A DNA stretch of 64,000 nucleotides from Massilia sp. Root335 (GTDB lineage: Bacteria; Pseudomonadota; Gammaproteobacteria; Burkholderiales; Burkholderiaceae_D), in the NCBI RefSeq assembly GCF_001425685.1, contig NZ_LMCY01000051.1:42721-106720 (forward strand). The letters are read 5' to 3'. The notes under the pieces are model-generated. The model ran no database searches. It worked only from the letters and a program-made list of their open reading frames with translations, and was not told where the DNA came from. A program made the translations under genes and the position numbers. Numbering within the stretch: position 1 is the first letter of the stretch; each line of letters begins with the position of its first letter. Of this stretch, positions 58,397-64,000 are shown piece by piece.

Positions 58397-60334
58397 ATGT
58401 CCAACAACCGCCGTTTCCAGAATCCAAGGCAGCTGGTGCAATACCCCTTTTTCTCCACATCCACGCCCCGTCCGGACCGCAGCACGCCCGTGCTGGCGCG
58501 GGTCGCCATCGCTGTCGCGGCCGTTTTGCTGACGTTCTGGTCGCAATGGGGACAATCTGGACAGATGTCGTTTTTTGGCAACGAATTGCTTCGTGACGCG
58601 TTTATCCGCCTGCGATCAACGGATGCACCCGACCCACGCATCCTCATCGTCGACATCGACGAAGCCAGCCTGAACAAGCTTGGCCCCTGGCCGTGGCCGC
58701 GTGCGCGCATCGCCGACCTCGTCGAGATCCTGCTGACCCGCTATGCCGCGCGCGGCGTGGCGCTCGACATCGTGATGCCGGAGCCGCTCGACGCGGCAGG
58801 CGACACCCGCCTGGCCCTGCTCGCGCAACATGGTCCGCTGGTACTGGCCCAGGCGTTCGACTTCGATTTCGCGCACCTGCGCCCGCAAGCGCTGCGCAAC
58901 GGCGTGCCCGCCGGCGCCGGCAACGTCTACCGTGCCGGCGGCATCGAGGCGACGGGGTATTTCGCCAACCACGCCGGCCTGGCGCGCGCGGCCCACGTCG
59001 GCAACATCGGTTTCATTCCCGATCCGGACGGCGCGCTGCGCCGGGTGCCGCTCGTCACCACGTTCGGCGGCCTGCAGTATCCGGCACTGGCCCTGGCCCT
59101 GGTCGATTGCTGCAGCGGCAAGCCGCCGCTGGCTCTGGACGACACCGGCCTGATGCGCCTGTCCTACAAGCGCGACTGGAACGCGTGGACGGTGACCAGC
59201 GCCGCCGACATCCTCGACGAACGCATCGATCCCGCCAGCGCCAGCGGCCGGCTGGTGCTGGTCGGTTCGTCGTCGATGGGCCTGGGCGACCGCGTCGCGA
59301 CGCCGCACGCCAGCAGCCGCCCGGGACTGGGCGTGCAGGCGGCCGTGCTGTCCGACCTGCTCGACCGGCAACAGGGCACGAGCCCGGCGCCGTGGCCGGG
59401 ACGCCTGTTCGCCTGCGCGTTCGGACTGCTGTCCGCCTTGCTGGCCGTCGTCGCCTTTCCGCGCCTGCCAGCCATCGCCAGCGTGGCCCTGCTGGGCGTG
59501 CTGTCGCTGCTGTGGATCGTCGTGGCCTATTTCACCAGCCGCCACGATCCCGTGTTCGCGACCACCGGTCCGCTGGCGACCAATCTGTTCCTGCTGGCCG
59601 TGGCCGTGCCCCATCAGTGGCAGCAGGCGCAGCGCAAGTCGCGCCGCCTGCTCGACACCTTGCGCCAATACGTGGCGCCGAAAGTCGTCGAGCAACTGCT
59701 GCGCAGCGACCTGGACAATGCCCTGCAGCCGCGCCACCTGGACGTGACGACGATGGTCGCCGACATGGAAGGCTATACGAGCCAGGTCGAGAACCTGTCG
59801 CTGGAAGACGCGTCGCGCCTGACGCGCGAATTCCTCGACTGCCTGACCGGCCCCGTGATGGCGCAGCAGGGCACGCTCGACAAGTACACGGGCGACGGCC
59901 TGGTCGCGTTCTGGGGCGCGCCGCTGCCGCTCGAGCAGCATACCGACCTGGCGCTGGACGCCGCCTGCGAGATCCTGGAGCGCGTCGCGCTCCTCTCGGC
60001 CGAGCGCCAGCGCGCGGGGCATCCGCCGCTGCGGGTGCGCATCGGCATCGAGAGCGGCCCGGCGATGGCGGGCGACTTCGGCACCTCGTTCCGCAGCATC
60101 TACACGGCCGTGGGCGACAGCGTCAACACGGCCGCGCGCCTGGAGCAGGCCGCCCGCGATTTCCCGCACGACGTGATCGTCGGCGCCGGCGCCGTCGAAC
60201 GCGCCTGCCGCCACCGCTTCCTGCTGCTGGGCGAACGCCATTTGCGCGGCAAGGGCCGTCCGACCATCCTGTACACGCTGGACCGGGCCGCGCACGCCGC
60301 CGCCCCGGCCGGCACGCCCGGGCAGCCCGCATGA
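58397..60334 (+). CDS. CHASE2-domain class III adenylate cyclase
   Basis: 645-aa membrane cyclase. One N-terminal helix (VLARVAIAVAAVLLTFW, about 32-48), a periplasmic CHASE2 sensor domain (LRDAFIRLRSTDAPDPRILIVDIDEASL to VLVGSSSMGLGD), then three helices (about 345-440) and a C-terminal cyclase domain (about 475-635). The catalytic set is present: metal Asp in VADMEGYTS, adenine-specifying Lys and second Asp in LDKYTGDGLVAFWG, and AVGDSVNTAARLE with the transition-state Asn/Arg. It should make cAMP in response to an envelope signal. The Shine-Dalgarno is weak. First gene of a three-gene operon; the stop overlaps the next ATG. Confidence 0.92.
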   Translation: MSNNRRFQNPRQLVQYPFFSTSTPRPDRSTPVLARVAIAVAAVLLTFWSQWGQSGQMSFFGNELLRDAFIRLRSTDAPDPRILIVDIDEASLNKLGPWPWPRARIADLVEILLTRYAARGVALDIVMPEPLDAAGDTRLALLAQHGPLVLAQAFDFDFAHLRPQALRNGVPAGAGNVYRAGGIEATGYFANHAGLARAAHVGNIGFIPDPDGALRRVPLVTTFGGLQYPALALALVDCCSGKPPLALDDTGLMRLSYKRDWNAWTVTSAADILDERIDPASASGRLVLVGSSSMGLGDRVATPHASSRPGLGVQAAVLSDLLDRQQGTSPAPWPGRLFACAFGLLSALLAVVAFPRLPAIASVALLGVLSLLWIVVAYFTSRHDPVFATTGPLATNLFLLAVAVPHQWQQAQRKSRRLLDTLRQYVAPKVVEQLLRSDLDNALQPRHLDVTTMVADMEGYTSQVENLSLEDASRLTREFLDCLTGPVMAQQGTLDKYTGDGLVAFWGAPLPLEQHTDLALDAACEILERVALLSAERQRAGHPPLRVRIGIESGPAMAGDFGTSFRSIYTAVGDSVNTAARLEQAARDFPHDVIVGAGAVERACRHRFLLLGERHLRGKGRPTILYTLDRAAHAAAPAGTPGQPA

Positions 60335-61572
60335 CGCGCACGACGTTCGGCCGCGCGGCCTGGTCCGCCCTGCTCGCCTGCCTGTGGGCCGCGCCTGTCC
60401 ACGCCCAGACCGGCGCCGGCAGCGACCAACCCGACCTCTACCAGCAAGCCCTGCAATCGATCTCCGAAGGCCGCCGCAGCGACGCGTCGCGCGAGCTGGC
60501 GCAGCTGGTCCAGCAGGAACCGCTGCACGCCGGCGCCTGGTTCGACCTGGCCATGACGCAGTGCGCGCTCGGCCACGGCGACGAGGCCGAGCGCATGTTC
60601 GCGACGATCGAGAGCCGCTTCCAGCCCTCGCGTGCGCTGCTGGAACTGATCGCCCAGGCGCGCGAGGAAGGCTGCGCGCACTGGCATCCCACGACGTCGC
60701 TGCTGCTCGGGCTCGGGCGCGGCATCGAGTCGAACGTCAACCAGGGCGCGAGCTCGCGCACGTATGTGTTCGACGGCCCGGAAGGCCATTACGAGCAGAC
60801 CCTGACCGACGATTTCGTCCCGAAGCACGACCAGTACACGTTCCTGAACGGCGACGCCACACGCGAACTGACGCCCAACGGCGTCGTCGGCTTCGCCCAG
60901 TTCCAGCTGCGCCACTACGACGCCCTGCACGCCTACGACAGCGCCTCGCTGTTCGCCGGCGTCGAGGCGCCGTGGCGGTTCCGCCGCTGGAGCCTGCGCA
61001 CCAGCGGCGCCCTCGGCATGATCACGCTGGGCGGCCGCCCCTACCAGCACCAGGCCCAGGTGCAGGTGCGCGTCGGGCCGCCGCTGCCGCTGCCGAACAG
61101 CACCCAGTTCAGCGTGGTCGGCAGCCTCACGTACAACCAGTATCTGGCGCTGACGAATTTCGATTCGAACGTCGCGGAGCTGCGCGCCCAGTTCACGCAC
61201 CGCAACGACACGATGTATGCCAGCGCCAGCCTCGGCGCGCAGCGCGATCATGCGCTGGCCCTGCGCCCCGGCGGCGACCGCGACGGCTGGTACGCCAACC
61301 TGCTGTACCGGCGCCGCCTGGGCGAGCGCGCCAGCGCCGAGCTGGGCTATGTGCACCAGGACTGGACCGGGAACGAAGCCTATTCGCCCGGCCTGATCGA
61401 CAAGATCCGCGCGCAGTCGACCGACATCGGACGCGCGAGCGTCACCTACGCGCTCGGCAAGAACCAGTCGCTGCAGCTGGAAGGACGCATCGTGCGCAAC
61501 CACGAGAACATTTCGATTTTCCAGTACACCGACCGCCAGTTGCAGCTGAGCTGGCAATGGCAGGGTTTCTGA
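60331..61572 (+). CDS. TPR/beta-barrel outer-membrane protein (Slam/DUF560-like)
   Basis: 413-aa exported protein. After a signal peptide (LLACLWAAPVHAQ) come TPR-like helices (about 35-120: LYQQALQSISEGRRSDASREL, GAWFDLAMTQCALGHGDEAERM), then a C-terminal region of about 270 residues with alternating strands ending in LQLSWQWQGF, the terminal aromatic Phe typical of outer-membrane barrels. The layout matches surface lipoprotein assembly modulator (Slam/DUF560) proteins; the segment LLLGLGRGIESNVNQGA is similar in style. The assignment is by architecture. It overlaps the cyclase stop (ATGA) and is followed by the acyltransferase gene after 1 bp. Confidence 0.78.
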   Translation: MTRTTFGRAAWSALLACLWAAPVHAQTGAGSDQPDLYQQALQSISEGRRSDASRELAQLVQQEPLHAGAWFDLAMTQCALGHGDEAERMFATIESRFQPSRALLELIAQAREEGCAHWHPTTSLLLGLGRGIESNVNQGASSRTYVFDGPEGHYEQTLTDDFVPKHDQYTFLNGDATRELTPNGVVGFAQFQLRHYDALHAYDSASLFAGVEAPWRFRRWSLRTSGALGMITLGGRPYQHQAQVQVRVGPPLPLPNSTQFSVVGSLTYNQYLALTNFDSNVAELRAQFTHRNDTMYASASLGAQRDHALALRPGGDRDGWYANLLYRRRLGERASAELGYVHQDWTGNEAYSPGLIDKIRAQSTDIGRASVTYALGKNQSLQLEGRIVRNHENISIFQYTDRQLQLSWQWQGF

Positions 61573-61573
61573 C

Positions 61574-62698
61574 ATGACCGCACGCACCCTCGAACAGGCC
61601 ACGGCCTCGCACGACAACGGCTTCAACCTCGTCCGGCTCGTGTGCGCCACGCTCGTGGTCGTCTTTCACGCCTTCCCGATGAATTCGGCGCGGCCCGGCG
61701 CGTCCGACCCCGTCAGCCCGCTGCTGGCGCCGCACACCGACCTCGGCGCGCTGGCCGTCGGCGTGTTCTTCCTGATCAGCGGCATCTTCATCAGCCAGAG
61801 CTGGGAACGCGACCCGCACCTGGGCCGCTATGCACTGCGCCGCGTCGCGCGCATCGTGCCCGGCCTGTTCGTGTGCCTGCTGTTGACGACGGCGCTCGCG
61901 GTCGGCCTGTTTTCGAGCACCGGCTGGCGCGGCATGCTGGCGCCGGCGCCGTGGCGCTACATCTTCGGCAACACCACGCTGCACTGGCTGCACTACATCA
62001 TCCCGCCGGAAGAACTCAAGCTGCCCGGCGTATTCGGCGGCGAGACGCTGAACGGGCCGCTGTGGACCCTGTACTGGGAAGGCCGGATGTATGTGGTGGT
62101 GGCGCTGGTCGGCCTGTCGGCCGCGCTGCCGCTGCGCACGTGGATGCGCGGCGCCGCGCTGTTCCTGCTGGCGGCGGCGAACCTGTTCCCGGACGTGATC
62201 GGCGGCTATGTGTGGGAGACGCGCCTGTGGTCGCTGTTCCTGACCGGCATGCTGCTGCACACGCTGGCGCGCGACCTGCGCGTCGGCTGGCGCCACGTCG
62301 CGTGCGCGCTGGCGCTGGCCGGCCTCAACTGGACACGTTCGGCCGCCCTGACGCCAAGCCCGCTGACCTGGTTCGGCATCCTGCTGGTGGCGGGCACGCT
62401 GGCGCTGGCCGTCGGGAGCGTCCGGCTGCCCGTCGCCGGCCACCTGCAACGCCACGATTATTCGTATGGCATCTACATCTATCACTGGCCCGTGCTGCTG
62501 ATGCTGCGCACCGCCTTCGCGCCGCTCGGCCACTGGCGGCTGCTGGCGCTGGGTCTGCTCGTGACGGGCTCGCTGGCCGTGCTCAGCTGGCACCTCGTGG
62601 AAGCCCCCGCGCTGCGCACGGTGCGGCGCCTGCTGCGCCGTACCGCCCATGGCGCGGAGGCCACCGTGGCGCCCGCGCGTCCACGCGAACGCGCCTGA
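61574..62698 (+). CDS. Acyltransferase family 3 membrane protein
   Basis: 374-aa inner-membrane O-acyltransferase-like protein with about ten helices. The AT3 signature is NLVRLVCATLVVVFHAFPMN with the catalytic His, then GVFFLISGIFISQSWERDP and LNGPLWTLYWEGRMY. No SGNH domain. It probably decorates a surface glycan. Last gene of the cyclase operon, so it would be under the same CRP-dependent promoter. Confidence 0.88.
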   Translation: MTARTLEQATASHDNGFNLVRLVCATLVVVFHAFPMNSARPGASDPVSPLLAPHTDLGALAVGVFFLISGIFISQSWERDPHLGRYALRRVARIVPGLFVCLLLTTALAVGLFSSTGWRGMLAPAPWRYIFGNTTLHWLHYIIPPEELKLPGVFGGETLNGPLWTLYWEGRMYVVVALVGLSAALPLRTWMRGAALFLLAAANLFPDVIGGYVWETRLWSLFLTGMLLHTLARDLRVGWRHVACALALAGLNWTRSAALTPSPLTWFGILLVAGTLALAVGSVRLPVAGHLQRHDYSYGIYIYHWPVLLMLRTAFAPLGHWRLLALGLLVTGSLAVLSWHLVEAPALRTVRRLLRRTAHGAEATVAPARPRERA

Positions 62699-62744
62699 CC
62701 TTTTCACTCTGCTAAGCTGCGAAAATGCCGCACCGGCGCGAGAA

Positions 62745-62775
62745 TTGCGCCCTGTTGCGACCTCGACCGTATACA
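62745..62775 (+). promoter_or_regulatory. Possible promoter of the VanZ-CRP operon
   Basis: TTGCGC (62745-62750) and TATACA (62770-62775) with a 19-bp spacer, longer than ideal. The -10 is good (5/6) and would start transcription about 28 nt before the ATG at 62810. Confidence 0.35.
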
Positions 62776-62809
62776 ATCATGCCTGGTCGGAATGAGGATA
62801 GCGGAACGG

Positions 62810-63145
62810 ATGGTTGTGGATATGCTGTTGCTGGGCATGGCGGGCGTCGCAGTCGTCGCCGGCTGCCTGGTGCCGAACCGCTGGCTGCCGTCCTCGCTGC
62901 CCAACGATAAATTGCTGCATTTCGCGAGCTTTGCCGGCCTGAGCCTGTTAGCCCTGCGCATCGCGCACGACCGGACCGAAGCGGCCTTGTGGCTCCTCGG
63001 CCTGTTGCTCGGCGGCTGGCTGATCGAATGCCTGCAGGCGCTCGTGCCGGACCGCGGATTCTCCTGGCGCGACATCGGCGCCAACGCCGCGGGCATCGCG
63101 ACGGTCGCGCTGTGCGCCGAGTGCATCCACATGTTTTCCAGATGA
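62810..63145 (+). CDS. VanZ-like small membrane protein
   Basis: 111-aa inner-membrane protein with three or four helices, of the VanZ-like family (originally linked to teicoplanin resistance; function in Gram-negatives unknown). Seen: MLLLGMAGVAVVAGCLVPNRWLP, LPNDKLLHFASFAGLSLLAL (the family DKxxHFxxF motif) and GAWLIE-type GGWLIECLQALVPDRGFSWRDIGANAAG. The ATG at 62810 is chosen for its GAGGA 11 nt upstream; 62792 is also possible. It overlaps the CRP-like gene by 4 bp. Confidence 0.8.
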   Translation: MVVDMLLLGMAGVAVVAGCLVPNRWLPSSLPNDKLLHFASFAGLSLLALRIAHDRTEAALWLLGLLLGGWLIECLQALVPDRGFSWRDIGANAAGIATVALCAECIHMFSR

Positions 63146-63903
63146 AGCCCATGACGTCCACGACGAAGGAAATGCAACGCATGGATCCCGTCCCCGCGGC
63201 TGCGCCCCCGGCCGAGGAAAGGCAGATCCAGATCCACCTGCGCAAGATCCCGCTGCTGGCGGAGCTGAACGACGAGGAAATCATCCGCGTCAAGCAGGAC
63301 ATGCGCATCCGCCAATACAACAAGCGCGACATCGTGCTGCAGAAAGGCGGCCATGGCGACGGCCTGATGTTCCTGTTGTCCGGCCAGCTGCAGGTCATCG
63401 ACGTGACCGAGGACGGCCGTGCGATCGGCCTGCGCATGCTCGCGCCGGGCGACTTCTTCGGCGAAATCGCCCTGATCAACAATTCGACGCGCTCGGCCTC
63501 GGTCGTCGCGATGACGGACGTGCTGGTCGGCTTTTTGCCGGCGCCCACGGCCATGCACCTGTTCGCCCACTCGCCGTCGGTGGCGCGGCACATGCTCACC
63601 CACCTCGCGCAAAAGATCCAGCGCGACTCCGAATTGCGCGCCCTGCTCAGTATTAACAACACGGCCAAGCGCATCTATACGTACCTGATGCAGATGCAAA
63701 AGCAGTCGCAGGAACCGGGCGCCCCGATCGTCGTCGAGAACCTGCCCACCCACCAGGACATCGCGAACATGGTCAACACCAGCCGCGAGACGGTCACGCG
63801 CGCCCTGCTCACGCTCACCCAGCTGGGCATCGCGCAAAAGGATGCGCACCGGTTGATCATCCGCGATCCGGAAGGCCTCAAGAAGCTGGCGCACGGCGTC
63901 TGA
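63142..63903 (+). CDS. CRP/FNR-family cAMP-type transcription regulator
   Basis: 253-aa regulator. The cyclic-nucleotide domain (about 35-150) has the phosphate-binding cassette GDFFGEIALINNSTRSAS: Gly-Glu at 107-108 and Arg-Ser at 117-118, matching the cAMP contacts of E. coli CRP. The dimer helix follows (about 145-172), then a winged helix whose recognition helix reads SRETVTR (214-220). The Arg-Glu-Arg spacing equals that of E. coli CRP (R180, E181, R185), so TGTGA recognition is expected. Cysteines of an FNR-type Fe-S cluster are absent. The ATG at 63142 overlaps the VanZ stop; ATG 63181, with AAGGA 10 nt upstream, is a serious alternative start. Confidence 0.88.
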   Translation: MKPMTSTTKEMQRMDPVPAAAPPAEERQIQIHLRKIPLLAELNDEEIIRVKQDMRIRQYNKRDIVLQKGGHGDGLMFLLSGQLQVIDVTEDGRAIGLRMLAPGDFFGEIALINNSTRSASVVAMTDVLVGFLPAPTAMHLFAHSPSVARHMLTHLAQKIQRDSELRALLSINNTAKRIYTYLMQMQKQSQEPGAPIVVENLPTHQDIANMVNTSRETVTRALLTLTQLGIAQKDAHRLIIRDPEGLKKLAHGV

Positions 63904-63956
63904 GGACGGCCCGGAACCGGTGACATCCGGACCAAACTTCGTTACAACTGTGCTAA

Positions 63957-63984
63957 TTCGTGTGGCGGTACCGTAGAGTATAAT
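63957..63984 (+). promoter_or_regulatory. Possible promoter at window edge
   Basis: TATAAT at 63979-63984 with a weak -35 (TTCGTG) 16 bp upstream, following the CRP-like gene and pointing to a gene outside the window. Confidence 0.35.
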
Positions 63985-64000
63985 CTCGCGCTCACTGGGC

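Overview
The window looks like a chromosomal segment of a high-GC betaproteobacterium of the Oxalobacteraceae, most like Massilia/Telluria. This is inferred from the protein families, the gene order hemF-nadD-rsfS-rlmH-maf-rng, waaF-msbA next to an O-antigen ligase, DUF4214 and PEP-CTERM surface proteins, and codon use. I see no rRNA, tRNA, CRISPR array, transposase or prophage gene.

Layout. 1-6.3 kb: quinone oxidoreductase with a coupled 48-aa membrane protein, mgsA, a DMT exporter, a DUF2182 membrane protein, yebC-purD, and a GIY-YIG nuclease gene bracketed by palindromic repeats. 6.3-9.4 kb: a PEP-CTERM protein and a GH74 xyloglucanase-like lipoprotein. 9.9-14.9 kb: housekeeping run hemF to rng. 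14.9-18.5 kb: an unusual soluble sensor kinase and its REC-GAF-GGDEF partner. 19-20.1 kb: a GT9 glycosyltransferase. 20.3-27.9 kb: one long minus-strand operon for a molybdenum/tungsten NAD-dependent formate dehydrogenase (fused gamma-beta subunit, alpha subunit, FdhD/FdsC-like protein) followed by a tungstate ABC importer. 28.2-31.5 kb: an oxalate/formate-type MFS carrier divergent from an acyl-CoA ligase. 31.5-35.6 kb: a 15-bp minisatellite at the end of a small gene, a GH1-RmlD fusion, and a VirK/YbjX protein. 35.7-41.5 kb: LPS genes (waaF, msbA, ligase, GT2, methyltransferase). 41.6-47.4 kb: dnaE, an acyltransferase, trhO.

47.4-63.9 kb is the most interesting part. It holds a complete type I secretion system, a large cysteine-free DUF4214/RTX-like S-layer-type protein, two small DUF4214 proteins, a FecR-domain protein, a CHASE2 adenylate cyclase, a TPR/beta-barrel outer-membrane protein, an acyltransferase, and a CRP-family regulator. 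Three perfect CRP palindromes (TGTGA-N6-TCACA) lie upstream of the secretion operon, upstream of the S-layer-type gene, and between the divergent FecR and cyclase genes. Each is about 31-33 bp from a plausible -10 element, the spacing of class II CRP promoters. The regulator's recognition helix carries the CRP contact pattern RE...R. Together these suggest a self-contained cAMP-CRP circuit for building a secreted surface layer, with the cyclase under feedback.

Two families of short palindromic repeats are scattered between genes. Family A has a GTAGGGTGGGC head; family B has a GTCCCCGCG-N4-CGGGGAC-like core. Both sit at gene 3' ends and supply the stop codons, and in waaF the last residues, of several genes.
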